A stretch of DNA of 64,000 nt from Petaurus breviceps papuanus (lineage: Eukaryota; Chordata; Mammalia; Diprotodontia; Petauridae): NCBI GenBank assembly GCA_028583685.1, contig JAMXIF010001210.1, forward strand, positions 14,114,230 through 14,178,229. Direction: 5' to 3'. Below, piece after piece: positions 32,531 through 44,204 of the stretch. The notes beneath the pieces were generated by a model. It had not been told where the DNA came from. It made no database searches and was given only the letters and a program-made list of their open reading frames with translations. The stretch's first letter is position 1; the number at the start of each line of letters is the position of its first letter. The position numbers and the translations under genes were made by a program.

Positions 32531-33350
32531 GCGCTCTTGGTGTCAGGTCTCCTAAATTGACAGGCATCAATCGTATTCTAGTCTGAACCACCTGGATAGC
32601 TGCTTAGCCTCAGTCATGTATTTCATCACTGGCATTCTAGTGTCCATCTGAGTGCCTCAATGAGCCCACTCAGTAGCTGGCTCCACCCCCAGAACCACAT
32701 GGGCACCCCCATTCCTACCCCTGTGCACCTGCCCTGAGAAACTGGCTCTGACCATTAGACCCAGATCTGCTTTGAAGGCAGGCAGTTACTGAGTAGCAGG
32801 GAGTGTGCAGGGGTTATGCCCTCCCAGAAAGGACCTCTGATGACATGGAGTCCCATGAGGGTAAGAATTCCCTCTATGCTAGACCCAACAAGTGATCACC
32901 TAGCCCCTTCGCTTTGTGGGACCTCTCATCATTAAGCTGTCTTCCCCATATGTCAATCCCCAACCTGCTTGTGTATGTTCAACCCCTTGTTTTCTAATTG
33001 GGCCCAATGGAATAGGTCTAAGCCTGACTTCCCATGATACTCCTCTGAATACTTTAAGGTAGCTACCAAGGTTTGTGTAAGTTCCTATGAACACCACTCT
33101 CTAGAGCCAGTGCTGACTCTGGCATGTCTCTTCCTTTTCTCCCAAACACATCCAAAGCATCCAGCCCTCCCAGCACTGGGGAAAGTGGTAGCAATTGGAG
33201 TTTCAGGTCTGTGGTACTGTAGCCATCTTCCTAAGTAGGGATTTAAGGACCCTTACAAGGGGGAAGGATTTGAGAGTCCTTCCCAAGCTACAGAGTGTGG
33301 GGTGAGTAGATGTATATAGGTGGTGCTCACACACAAGGGACAGATGAAAT
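32531..33350. other. Intronic sequence, GC-richer than surroundings
   Basis: No gene, exon or repeat identified despite the higher GC content. Confidence 0.4.
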
Positions 33351-33354
33351 CAGG

Positions 33355-33450
33355 CTCACAATACCTAGAACTGAAAGGGTCATCTTGTTCAGGCTCTTCA
33401 TTGTATAGACAAGAAAACTGAGGCCCAGAGGGGGAAGTGACTAATCTAAT
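33355..33450 (-). repeat. MIR/THER1 fragment, reverse
   Basis: 'ctagaactgaaagggtcatc' and 'agacaagaaaactgaggccc'. Confidence 0.65.
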
Positions 33451-33535
33451 AATTTTAATTCTTTTTCTTCTCTACTGTAAATTAGGATCCCTCTCCTCCC
33501 TCCCTCTTTGATGTGTGCAGAGAAAACTAAGTCAG

Positions 33536-33721
33536 AAGTTAACCATTTTGTGTGTCATGGACCTCTTTGGCAGTCTGCGTAAACCTATGGGCCCTTCTCA
33601 GAAGAGATTTTTGAATACATAAAATAAAATACATAGGATCACAAAGGGAACCAATGATTTTTGAGATACACATCAAAATGTTCAAAATAAAAGTCATGGA
33701 CCCCAAATTAAGAACCCCTGA
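33536..33721. mobile_element. hAT-like MITE ('ttaagaacccctg' family)
   Basis: Left region 'gttaaccattttgtgtgtca' and 'tggacctctttggcagtctg'; centre 'ataggatcacaaagggaacc'; right end 'aaattaagaacccctg'. Clearly related to 55512-55694. The ends are imperfect inverted repeats. Confidence 0.65.
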
Positions 33722-33724
33722 TCT

Positions 33725-35160
33725 AAATTATAGCTGATGTTTCTATAGTGCCTTAAAGTTTGCAAAGCACTTTAATTAGAACCTCACAACAACCTCCATT
33801 TTACAGATGAGAAAACTAAGGCTTTAGAGAGGTTAAGCAGCTTGCCTTGTACTGTAACAACTGTCAGAAGTGACATTCAAAGTTTATTTGTCAGATCTAT
33901 GGATAAGGGAAGAATTTAGGACCAAATAATATAGAGAGAGCATTATAAAATGTAAATGGATAATTTTGAATATATATAATCTAAAAGTTTTTGCACAAAC
34001 AAAACCAATTCAATCAAAATTCAAAGGAAAGTAGAAAACTAGGGGGGAAACTTTATGGCAAGTATCTTTGATAAAGACAATTTCTCAAATATATAGAGAA
34101 CTGAGTCAAATTTATAAAAATATGACTTTCCCCAATCGATAAAGAGTCAAAGGATATGAAGAGAAAGTTTTCAAAGAAATCAAAGCTAGCTATAGTCATA
34201 TGAAAAAATGCTTTAAATCACTATTTATTAGAAAAATGCAAATTGAAACAACTCTTAGGTACCACCTCATGCCCATTAGATAGGCTAATATGACAGGAAA
34301 AGAAAAATTATGAAGTTTGGAGGGGATGTAAGAAAAGTGGGACACACTGCTGGTGGAGTTGTGAACTGATCCAACTATTGTGGAGAGCAATTTGAAAATA
34401 CACCAAAAGATCTATCACTGTCAAACTGTGCATACCTTTTGATCTAGCAATAACACTACTCGGACTGCATCCCAAAGAGTTCAACAAAAGGGAAGAGGAC
34501 CTGTTTGAACAAAAATATTTATAGCAGCTCTTTTTGCGGCAGATAAGAATTGGGAATTCAAGGGATGCCCATCAATTGTGGAATGGCTGAACAAGTTGTG
34601 ATATACAATTTTAATGAAATATTATTATGCTATAAGAAACGACAAACAGGATGATTTCAGAAAAACCTGAAAAGACTTCCATGAACTGAGAGTGAAATGA
34701 GCAGAATTAGGAGAACATACACAGTAACAGCAATATCATATGATGAACAACCATGAATGACTTAGCTCTTCTCAGCAATACAATTATCCAAGACAATCCC
34801 AAAGGACTCATGATGAGAAATGCTATCCACCTCCAGAGAAAGAACTTGTGTTGTCTAAATACAGAACAAAGCATGCTATTTTTCACTTTCTTTTGTTCTA
34901 ATTTTCTTGCACAAAATGACAATATGGAAATTTTTACATGATTACACATGTATAATCTATATCAAATTACTTAACATCTCAGGGAAGGTGGAGGGGAGGG
35001 TGAGATGGATAGAATTTGGAACTCAAAACTTTAAAAAATGAATATTAAAATTGTTTTTACATGTAATTGGGGAAAAAATAAAATATCACTCTTACAAAGT
35101 GACATTCAACCAGTTCTTTCTGGTTGGAAGTCCAGAACTTAATCTATTATGTTGATTTTT
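33725..35160 (-). repeat. MIR, reverse, split by a truncated L1
   Basis: Left part 33725-33880 ('gtttgcaaagcactttaatt', 'ccattttacagatgagaaaa'); right part 35097-35160 ('ctggttggaagtccagaact'). The gap between them is the L1 at 33881-35096. Confidence 0.75.
33881..35096 (+). mobile_element. 5'-truncated L1 inserted in a MIR
   Basis: Distal ORF2 ('aagtttttgcacaaacaaaa', 'aggtaccacctcatgcccat', 'catcaattgtggaatggctg') and full 3'UTR ending 'acatgtaattggggaaaa' plus an A-rich tail. A perfect 13-bp duplication 'aagtgacattcaa' lies at 33868-33880 and 35097-35109. Confidence 0.92.
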
Positions 35161-35660
35161 TTCTCAGCATTTATTGCTTCAAAGGAACCATGAGAATATC
35201 AGTGCTTTAAATATATGTATGTACATATATAAATATTAACTTACAAAATCTTGAAAAGAGATTTCAATTCATTTAAGTTTTGACATAGAACAATAGCTTT
35301 CTCCTCTTCCTCCCCTTTTTAAAAAGTGAATAAAATTATTTGCTCACTTTTAAAAAGTGAGTATGCTATGCTCACCGAAAACTTTCAGTTTTATAGATGG
35401 AAGGGACCTTTTTGTTTGTGGCCTGAACAAAGATGAGCAGCCAGAATTTGCTTACACTGAAATCATTCTATCTTTTACTCCTTACAGCCCACTGACTGGC
35501 TGTCCTGTCCTACAAGTAGCCTTTGCCTGGGATTTTATGATTTTGCTCACAGGTGACTTTCATTGGTCTCTTTCTCTAATGAAGAAATTTGGGGAAGAGT
35601 CTTTGAAATGTCTCTTTAGAAGCAAGAATGGTTTGCTCTTCCTGTGTGAGGTTTAAAAAT
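35161..35660. other. Intronic sequence, nothing recognised
   Basis: A plus frame at 35357-35656 (99 codons) shows no domain I know and has no flanking splice logic. Unsupported as a gene. Confidence 0.4.
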
Positions 35661-35670
35661 AAAAGAGCCA

Positions 35671-35833
35671 GGGGTGGCTAGGTGGCACAGTGAATAAAGC
35701 ACCCAACCTTGGAATCAGGAAAACCTGAGTTCAAATCCAGCCTCAGACATTTAACACAAAAACTACCCATGTGACCTCGAGCAAGTCATTTAACCCCAAT
35801 TGCCCTCCAAAAAAAGACAAAAAAAAAAAGGAT
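35671..35833 (+). mobile_element. CORE-SINE, forward
   Basis: 'ggggtggctaggtggcacag', 'gagttcaaatccagcctcag', 'gagcaagtcatttaacccca', A-rich tail. Flank repeat 'aagagcca' at 35663-35670 and 35836-35843. Confidence 0.92.
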
Positions 35834-35843
35834 AGAAGAGCCA

Positions 35844-36180
35844 GGGTGAGGGTGAGGGTGGATGCTAGAAAAATTCTGGAGATCTCTTTCTGGTAATGGT
35901 CATTGGTGACAGTTGAGAAGTACATAATCTCAGACTCTGAGTTACAAAGAGTTAAACACTGGAGGAGGGGGGAGGTAAGAGAATATTTGGCTAGGCTGGA
36001 TCAGTAATGTTGACTTGGTGTTGAAGGCTGACAAAGTCTGTAAGGCAGTTTAAGAAGCCGTGGGTAATAATTGTTCTGGAAATCATAGTAAGGTCAGGCC
36101 TGAGGAGTAAACTCAGCCAGTACTTGGTGAGTTATGGTATCATTCCAAAGGACCAAGTAAAGGTTTCAGAGAAGCCCAGG
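35844..36180. other. Intronic sequence with a short GGGTGA tandem
   Basis: Three ggtgag-type units at 35845-35862; otherwise unrecognised. Confidence 0.4.
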
Positions 36181-36535
36181 GAGATTTGTATGAATTGGAG
36201 TATGAACAGATGACTAAAGTAAGCAGAACCAGGAGAATAATTTGTCCAATAACACTAAGACAAACAACATGGAAAGACTTAAGAACTCTGATCGATGCAG
36301 TTACCAACCAGAATTCCAAAAGACTTATGATTAAGCATGCTACCCACCCTTCTCACAGAGGGAATGATGGACTCAGGATACAGAATAAGACATATGTTTG
36401 GACCTAGCCAATTCAGAAATCTGTTTTGCTCTATTACGAATATTTTTATGAGGGGTTTGTTTGTTTGTTTTTAATTGGGAGTGGGGAAAGGTAGGAAGGA
36501 CAAAAAAAATGTTTTTAAGGTTTTTTAAGTATCAA
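36181..36535 (+). repeat. L1-type 3' end, divergent family
   Basis: 'agtaagcagaaccaggagaa', 'gaaagacttaagaactctga', 'catgctacccacccttctca' and 'gggagtggggaaaggtagga'. The same order as L1 3' ends but a different sequence family. Confidence 0.6.
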
Positions 36536-36639
36536 ATACCTCAACAGTAGAAAACAATACTTGGGAACTGTATTATACACCCTCTTTTGAGAATGGGCTG
36601 GTCAAGAAAATAATGGCTTTAATAAGAAAAGGGGTTTGA

Positions 36640-36779
36640 TAGCAAGGAAGTAAAAAAAAATCTTTGTGGCATAAAGGGGCAGCTCACTAGAGAGATAAAA
36701 CAAACTGGACCCCTTATCAAAAGGGATCCATCCATATGGAGATCTAAAGCTTCATCCTGTAAAGCAGAAATTGATCATT

Positions 36780-36818
<39 letters not shown>

Positions 36819-37300
36819 CAAAGATTAGTTCTCCTGAGTCATACAGAGAAACACCACCTGTTCATAAGGTGAGCACTAGGTCCCTTGGGTTGCACAGAGA
36901 ATTCTCACCTATGAGCAGGCACCAAACAAAGTATTTCATTTCACAGAGCAAAGAGAAACTCAACATATGAACTTCCTCATTACAGTAACTGGACAGATTC
37001 TTTACAGAAGTTTATGCAAAGATATAGACAAGAATTACACAAAATGAGGAGAGACACTGATTGGTTACAATCCAAAAGATTAGGGACTTGTCAAAGAGTT
37101 TTATCTAATATATGTCTCCCATAGATAACATCAGTGATGATGAAAAAGTTTCCATAGAAACACTAACAAATTTGTTCCATCTCTTGGTAGTCCCCCTTCC
37201 ACTACCATCTAGAGATGCTCTTGGGATCGAGCTTAATTGGATATCGCCTCACGCATTCTGCCATATTATTTTCCCTTCCATTTTTTTCACTATTTTATGA
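36640..37300. other. Unclassified region with (AT)16 microsatellite
   Basis: AT dinucleotide array at 36783-36814. The surrounding 'ccccttatcaaaagggatcc' is a short inverted repeat. It resembles interspersed-repeat sequence but I cannot name a family. Confidence 0.35.
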
Positions 37301-38200
37301 ATTTATGTTATACTCCACAATGTTTTTCAAATATGCCCACTTTTTAAATTGCAGGCTGAACTGAACATTGGTATCATCTTTGGTCCCTTCCGCAATAACA
37401 GTCAAATTGGCATGTGAATCCATAAACACTAAATAAAAGATAATGCCACCCAAGGAGCATCTTAGCTGGACTATGCCTGATAAATACATATAGTTACATA
37501 GTTTTCTTTCCTTATATTGTTATAATTGTTAAAAATTCCTAAATTAATAGCTTGCTTACTCTGAAATAGAAAAGAATATATTCCCAGGACAGCAATAGGT
37601 CACTCACCATCAATCTGGCAAAGCTGATCAGCTTCTAGATGTGTCCTGTGCACGTCAAATCAAATAGAACTCAGGATATCACAGGCAGGCATGTAACCTC
37701 AATGTAACTTTCTTTTGATACCAACTATAACTAGGAAAATCCCATGTAAATTTGAATTTTCTCTCTTTCCCTTGAACCTTAAGTAAATTATTATATTTGC
37801 TAAGGTGGTTTCTTAGCTTTTTTTAGATTCCACACTGTGGTGACTGGTTAAATCTTTCTAAGAAATGGCAGTCAACATCTTTATTTTTATTCATTTACCA
37901 TTTTTATCTACTTATCCATTTACTGTATTGATAGCTTATTTGCACAAGTCAGAAAACACTTTAAAAGCATATTCTTTCTTAATTTCTTGGGAAAATTCCT
38001 GACTAGTATAATGTCAAGCTATCAAAAAAAACAGTCATGGTAGGTTAAAAAGAGAGCCCAATACTAGTAAACACTTCAGTCTGAAGAGGTTATGTAAAGA
38101 AATGATCATATATTTTAGATTTCCAGGTATATACCTTTTGCTGAACATGTCAAAAAATTTTGTAGAGAAATTACAGAAAGAGTGCATGATCCAAAATAAT
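37301..38200. other. Intronic sequence, nothing recognised
   Basis: AT-rich, no repeat core or exon identified. Confidence 0.4.
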
Positions 38201-38204
38201 AATC

Positions 38205-38355
38205 CACTCTTCTGAGAGGCAACAGGGCTAATATACAGACCTTTGAGTCAGAAAGACCTGGGTTGCAGACCTGCCTCTGATAACATATCAGTTGTGTGAT
38301 TATGATCAAGTCACTTAATCTTGGTGCCTTAGATATTTCTCTTAGACAACAAATT
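38205..38355 (+). repeat. MIR, forward
   Basis: 'gagtcagaaagacctgggtt', 'cagttgtgtgattatgatca', 'agtcacttaatcttggtgcc'. Confidence 0.75.
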
Positions 38356-38636
38356 ACATACAAATTGCTTTGAACATCATCAACTGATTTGTTTTTCTAT
38401 AGAAGTCTCTTAAATTCCCAAAAAGCAGCTGCAATAGATTGAGGCGTTTGTTTATGTTAATGTTAAAATGTATTTATATTTCTCAAGCATAGAGCACCTA
38501 TCCAGTGACATGACAGAAATAAACTGCCTTAAACTTTCAAACTTTCTACCAATAACCCATAAAGTCGATTGTGGGCAAAAAAGCAACTGAGAACTGACTA
38601 CAGGCAAAGTAATTGTAAAAAAAGAAAAAGCACTTT

Positions 38637-38791
38637 AGGGGCAGCTAGGTTTGCAGTGAATAGAGCACTGGCCTTGGAGTCAGAAGGACCTAACTTCAAA
38701 TCTGGCCTCAGACACTTAACACTTGCTAGCTGTGTGACCTTGGGCAAATCACTCAACCCCAAATGCCCTGCCTTCCCCCCTCCAAAAAGAA
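38637..38791 (+). mobile_element. CORE-SINE, forward
   Basis: 'aggggcagctaggtttgcag', 'cttcaaatctggcctcagac', 'gtgtgaccttgggcaaatca', tail 'ccccctccaaaaag'. Flank repeat around 'aaaaagcacttt'. Confidence 0.92.
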
Positions 38792-38804
38792 AAAAAAAGC
38801 ACTT

Positions 38805-39785
38805 TTCTAGTCTCCTAAATCTTCCTAAAAATAAGAGAAACTAACATATATTATTGTCAATGAACATTTATATAAAAGGCCTTTATGTATATAAACAACA
38901 ACACATTCAAATTGACCTGGGGGAGAGAGACCACAGAGGGTGTAGCTAAGGTGAGTGGACATTATGATTTCCATCAAAAAGCAACCTCTCAGGCCAGGTA
39001 TTGAGACAGAGTTTTCCTATGAAGATATTTGCTTTCCCTCTACCTTTTCTCATCTCTAATTTTCTTTGTCTTCTTCCCTCTTCTCCTATTTCCAAAATAA
39101 TTGATTTATTGACTTATGCACTATTAGAATTCAACCATTTGCATCTTTGTCTCTCTCCCTACTGCCTCACATACTTAATAAGACATTTCTTGGTATGTAA
39201 TCTGTCACTAGAATTAAAATAGTAGATGCATGCTTTGTCATTCTGTGGATTAGATCCTGGAAGGTGAATAATCTTACATTAGGCCCTTTAAGTATTATAC
39301 TAATGGCTTTTGTTCATATTATACAATATTTTATAATACAGTGCACTAGCAAAGTAGATTCACTTAAGGACCATCATAACCTTTATAAGTAAGTACAATT
39401 TCCATAGGACTAAAATGATACCCATGATGAAGCTTCTTCACATAATATCTAACCTAATATATTTTTTAATTCTCATAAAATAATGGAAAATTAACTTTCC
39501 TCCATGGAAAAGCAAAACCAAGAGGAAAAATTATTTGGCACAAACTACAAAATCATTTCACAAGAAAAAAGGGTTTATGAAGAGATTTATATTTATTGAG
39601 TTTCAAGGCTTTGTCTTTACAAAAAAAAAAACATCATTTCAGACCCAATTGAAATGTATCAATTCTTCCATGAAGTGTTTCAGTCAGAAGTGATTTTTCC
39701 TCTAAACTCTTACAGTATTACTTTGTTTCTACATCTATGCATTTGTGATGTCAGATTTTGTATTTTGATTACTTTTGTCCATCTT
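38805..39785. other. Intronic sequence, nothing recognised
   Basis: No exon or repeat core seen. The plus frame at 39001-39222 is hydrophobic/Ser-rich and unsupported. Confidence 0.4.
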
Positions 39786-39787
39786 TT

Positions 39788-39930
39788 CTTTTCTAATAGA
39801 CTGTAAGTTGTTTGAGAGCAGAGACAGTGTGTGTGTGTGTGTTGTTTTATCTTTGAACCAACACCTACCCACCTCCAGAGCAAGACCTTGCCTAGAGAAG
39901 GTGCTTAATCAGTGGTGAATAGAATTTTTA
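39788..39930 (+). repeat. L2 LINE 3' end with (TG)8
   Basis: 'atagactgtaagttgtttga', 'gagcagagacagtg' followed by TG repeats, 'agaaggtgcttaatcagtgg'. Confidence 0.7.
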
Positions 39931-40471
39931 TAAGGATGTGACAAATTTTAGCCAATATTCAGTGTTATTTCTCAGTGTTTCACTTTTCTATTTTTCTCCC
40001 AAACCAACAGAACATAGTGATATTTTTACTATGTATCTGTCAATATTAAGAACATATTATGATTATAAAAGAAAATGTTTTTTTAAAAGTCCCTGAAGAT
40101 AAAGATAAAAGCTTTTTGATTGACATAATTGTGCACTTCTAACATATATCAGGGAAAACAATTGTAGCCCTGTTACTTATGCAAGAAGTGATTTTTACTT
40201 GTAATCATCTTACGGTTCTTTGTTTTGAGCAAAAAATGAATTTGTTGCCGATTATAAAGCACCTAGGCTTATATTCAAGGTGCATGTACTTTGATGTTTC
40301 CATGATTCCACGCCCATTGGTGTGAGTGATACCTTGCTATACAACCCCTTTTCATAATGTGCTCTTCTTGTTCATCTCAGCTCTAAATTTGTTATCCTAT
40401 ATATTTTTTATGTAAATCCTTCATGAGTATTCCTCTGATTCTTTTAACATTTCACAGATACGAGTGAAGCA
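39931..40471. other. Intronic sequence, nothing recognised
   Basis: AT-rich; no support for a gene. Confidence 0.4.
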
Positions 40472-40485
40472 CATGATCCATTTCT

Positions 40486-40648
40486 TTTTTTTTCTTTTTG
40501 GAGGGCAATTGGGGTTAAGTGACTTGCCCAAGGTCACATGGCTAGTTTGTGTGTGTGTGTGTGTTAAATGTCTGAAGCCAGATCCAAACTCAGGTCCTCC
40601 TGACTCCAGGGCCAGCACTCTACTCACTGCGCCACCTAGCCGTCCCAC
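40486..40648 (-). mobile_element. CORE-SINE, reverse, with internal TG expansion
   Basis: 'gggcaattggggttaagtga', 'cttgcccaaggtcacatggc', 'gactccagggccagcactct', 'tgcgccacctagccgtcc'. A (TG)9 array sits in the middle. Perfect 14-bp duplication 'catgatccatttct' at 40472-40485 and 40649-40662. Confidence 0.93.
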
Positions 40649-40850
40649 CATGATCCATTTCTGTCTACTTGTTAGCCACCATTTTCACTTCATGGCTGAC
40701 TCAGCTCCTTTTCCTTCAAATATGTCTTTGTTGTTGTCTCATATCAATTCTCCCAAGCAAGGTGCACATAAATACAGAAGTATTACTTATTGCTTCCAGC
40801 CCAGTACCCTCAACCATCATCCTGGGAAGTAACCCCTAGGAAGATACAGC

Positions 40851-40997
40851 ATGGCAACTGCTCCTGCAGGTACTAGAGCCACAGTAGTAGAAGGTCCTGA
40901 AGACCCAAAAAGGACAGTTCTTGGCATCGTCAAACAGTTCAACATCAGGATTCAATATGACTTTATCAGTGGAAATGACATTAAAAAGAAGCACTAA
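40851..40997 (+). pseudogene. Probable Y-box protein cold-shock-domain pseudogene fragment
   Basis: A 48-codon frame from an ATG reads MATAPAGTRATVVEG, then KRTVLGIVKQFNIRIQYDFI and SGNDIKKKH before a stop. It resembles the start of the YBX cold-shock domain (KVLGTVKWFNVRNGYGFI, NRNDTKED): the spacing of VLG-VK-FN-R-FI-ND is kept, while the RNA-contacting Trp (KWF to KQF) and two Gly residues are lost. The rest of the ~70-residue domain is missing; non-homologous sequence and an L2 tail follow. Most likely a truncated processed copy of a YBX gene. It could be a coincidental match, since only about 25 residues align. Confidence 0.4.
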
Positions 40998-41072
40998 CAT
41001 TTGCTTTGCCTCTGTACTCTTAAGCACCATGGGACTTTTCCATCTGACTGGCAGCTGAAACCCTCCACTTGT

Positions 41073-41195
41073 GTTTTCTTCCTCCATTAGAGTACAAGCT
41101 CCTTGAGGGAAGGGACTGGTTTGCTTTCCTATTTGTATCTCCATCACTTGGGATGGTGCTTTGCAAATAGTAATTGCTTAAATAAATTTTCATTT
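41073..41195 (+). repeat. L2 LINE 3' end
   Basis: 'attagagtacaagctccttg', 'gagggaagggactggtttgc', 'aatagtaattgcttaaataa'. Confidence 0.85.
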
Positions 41196-42040
41196 ATCCA
41201 TATTCAGATTTACTGAAAAAAATGGCAAGGAGGGTCAATCAGAGTTAAGCAGAACATTTAAAAGCACAAGAACAAGACGTCACCAAAGTTTTTCACGCTG
41301 TCACCTTTTCTTCCCTAAATATAACCCCATTACTTGCTACTCATATCCAAAAGAAATATTCTCTCTGGAATTACAATTATATCAGGCCTGGTCTACCACC
41401 TACCATCAAAGCTAACCTTAGGGGTATGCTGTTCTTTTCTTAAAAGGATGCTAAGAAACATATCAGGATTCCTGGATGCATTTATACTGCTAGAAATCCA
41501 AAATGTTTATAATGCTTCAATTTCTTTTTTAGAAACAGAATAAAATCATGTTTTAAACATTCTGCTTTATATGCATTAATAGGATGTAAGTTAAATGACA
41601 ATGCTTCTCTTTTAAATATATTTCGTTTAGCCTGTCTACAAAATATACTGAAACAGCAAAATTCTGGCAGAGTGAAACTTGAGAATGCTTTCACCTTATA
41701 GGAAGGTCTTCAAATATTATTCTTTCAAACTATTAAAATCTCCTGCTGTCTAATAGTGCTGAATACTGGCAGAAGTCCTATAAATAACTCCTTGAATGCT
41801 TAAAATATAGTTACGTTATGTATATGTGTGTTAGAGAAATTGTTTTGTTTTTCCTCAACTTTCAAATCCTTCTTTCTCAGAAAAGAATTCACAACCCTAT
41901 TTTACATTCTAAGTGAACACGCACAATTCCAAGAACCAAGTTCTTGGAGATCCATTAACATAAGAAGGGGGTATTCGGTTTGGTTTGGTTTGGCTTTTAA
42001 TGTAGTCCTCAGAGTCCTAAGTGAAGAGGTGACTACCATG
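41196..42040. other. Intronic sequence, nothing recognised
   Basis: Contains a short ggttt pentamer run at about 41978-41994. No gene support. Confidence 0.4.
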
Positions 42041-42044
42041 GACA

Positions 42045-42235
42045 GAGCACACTGGGCCTGGGATCAAAAGATTTAGGATCAAACACCAACTCTTCTATTA
42101 ACTATTTGTGTAATTTAGGCAAACCAGTAAACCTCTCCAGGCCTCTATTTCCCCATATATAAAATGAAGGCACAGAACAAAATTATTTTAAGGTCTTTTC
42201 TATCTCTAGATGCAATGAATTATATTGTAAAATGA
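42045..42235 (+). repeat. MIR/THER1, forward
   Basis: 'actgggcctgggatcaaaag', 'aacctctccaggcctctatt', 'ttttaaggtcttttctatct'. Confidence 0.7.
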
Positions 42236-42604
42236 GTTAATAATTGTCAAAGTAAACTCAATCTATGATCCTTCGACAAAGAAGTGACTCACAAAACAAG
42301 GTGACCTAGAAAACCTCCTGGGAAAAAGTCTTAAGTGTAAAATATACAACTTTTAGTTATTCTGAAGTTGGGTGATATGTTTGTTTCAGTGCTTTCAATT
42401 TATTTCTCTATCTTCAAAATGTAGATTTAAAAGTGGCACACAGTCACCAGGAGCTTGGAAAGCTTTTCTATCTACCTATCTCTCAATCTTCTACTCTGAA
42501 GGAAAATAGAGACATGCTCATGAAGAATCTTAGAAGAAGGAACTCTAAGTGTAAGTTTAGTTATACCCCCTGACCATAAAAACCCAAATAACATAAGTCT
42601 TCTT

Positions 42605-42790
42605 CACGCTATGTGGGCAAAAGCTGTGAAGGGAGAATCTTTGCACATCTGTGACTATGGTAAAAGCCTAGTATCCAGAAAGAGGAAAGTGACTGTCGTC
42701 CTTTCCTCTGCCTTGGTCAGACTGCACCTGGGATACTGTGGTCAGACTGGGGGAGCAGATTTTAGGAAGGACATTGACAAGCTCTTATCT
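42605..42790 (+). repeat. CR1/L3-type LINE fragment
   Basis: 'ccttggtcagactgcacctg', 'ggatactgtggtcagactgg' and 'aaggacattgacaagctctt' match the conserved 3'-proximal block of CR1/L3 elements. The preceding 42236-42600 is unrecognised intron. Confidence 0.55.
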
Positions 42791-42877
42791 GGACTCCTGT
42801 AATAGTTTTCTCATCACTGTCTTCCTGCTTCTAGTCTCTGTTCCAATCAATCTTCCACACTACTTAATTAATATATC

Positions 42878-43036
42878 TTTTTTTTTTTTTTTGCTTTTTG
42901 GAGGGCAGTTGGGGTTAAGTGACTTGCCCAAAGTCACACAGCTAGTAAGTGTGTCAATGTCTGAGGCCAGATTTGAACTCAGATTCTCCTGACACCAGGG
43001 CTGGTGCTCTATTCACTGGGCCACCTAGCCGCCCCC
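42878..43036 (-). mobile_element. CORE-SINE, reverse
   Basis: T-rich tail, 'gggcagttggggttaagtga', 'cacacagctagtaagtgtgt', 'ctattcactgggccacctag', 'ccgccccc'. Inserted in the L2. Confidence 0.92.
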
Positions 43037-43272
43037 AAATTCATATTTCTAAAGCATAACTTTGACCAACAGACTCTGTTACACAAATATTTTCAATAGC
43101 TCCCAAACACTGTTAGGATTTTTAAGTCTTCAGCCTGACGTTTAAACATCTCCACAAGGTTGGTCCAATCTTATTTTACCTTCACAAACTACACATTTTA
43201 GCAAATCTGGCCTACTAGCTATTCCCCAGGCTTTCTTTTTTATTTTCCATCTCCATGCTTTTGCATAGTCTA

Positions 43273-43372
43273 GAACAGGGTGGAGAACCTGCAGCCTCAA
43301 GGCTACATGAGACCCTCTAGGTCCTCAAGTGTGGCCCTTTGACTGAATCCAAACTCAAAGAACAAATCCTTT
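43273..43372. mobile_element. Half of a palindromic hAT-like element
   Basis: 'acagggtggagaacctgcag', 'gtcctcaagtgtggcccttt', 'gaacaaatccttttattaag'. Equivalent to one arm of the element at 27252-27442; the other arm is missing. Confidence 0.7.
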
Positions 43373-43536
43373 TATTAAGGATTTATAAACTCCTTCCTTC
43401 CCTCTGCCTCTGAGAACCCACAGCTTCAAGGTGCAGCTCAGGGGCCACCTTCTACGGGAGTGCTTATCGGATTCCCCATCCCCACAAGTATTGGTGCTCT
43501 TTCTCTCGAAAATTGCTTTCCATATATTTTGTATCT

Positions 43537-43770
43537 GAGGCAGCTAGGTGGTTCACTACAGAGAGTGCTGGGCCTGGAATTAGGAAGACGTTAGTTCAAA
43601 TCCTGTCTCAGACACTTACCAGCTGTGTGACTATAGGCAAGTGGCTTAACCTCTGTTTGACTTTATCTACTGGAGAAGAATGACAAAACACCCCAGTATC
43701 CTTGCTAAGAAAACTCAATGGACAGTACTGCCCATTGGGGTGGGCGGAGTCACAAAATGTTAACAACAAC
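43537..43770 (+). mobile_element. CORE-SINE (MAR1-like), forward
   Basis: 'gaggcagctaggtggttcac', 'gttcaaatcctgtctcagac', 'caccccagtatccttgctaa', 'ttaacaacaac'. Confidence 0.88.
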
Positions 43771-44204
43771 CATTTTTTAGTTTACTTCTCTATATACATG
43801 TGGTAACCTTCCAGTAAAATATAAATTCCTTATGGGCAAAGACTACTTTCTTTTGTATCTGTATTCTCAATGCCCAGCAGGGTACTTTGTACATATTAAG
43901 CCCTTTAAAATCTTCATTAAGTTGACATGAACTGAAAGGCAACGTGTGGATTAGTACAAGGAAACAGAAATCTTGAAAAGGGAAGACTTGGCTATCTTTA
44001 GGTATCGGGAGGGTTGTCGTGTGGAAGAGGTTTTAGATTTATTCTGCTTGACCCCAGAAAGCAAAAATAGGAACAAAAAGTGAAAAGTTGAAGAGAAAAA
44101 AAAATTTAGGCTCAGTAAAAGGAAAAATGTTTAGATAATGGAACTATCTAAAACTGGAATAGAATTTTCCTTGGAATTAAAAGGGCATACATTCACCTTG
44201 GGCA

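Larger units (their letters stand above)
42791..43925 (+). repeat. L2 LINE 3' region with three nested insertions
   Basis: L2 pieces: 42791-42877 ('tcatcactgtcttcctgctt'), 43037-43272 ('caatagctcccaaacactgt', 'tccacaaggttggtccaatc'), 43373-43536 ('ggtgcagctcaggggccacc') and 43771-43925 ('taaattccttatgggcaaag', 'caatgcccagcagggtactt'). The gaps are a reverse SINE, a hAT half-element and a forward SINE. Confidence 0.75.
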
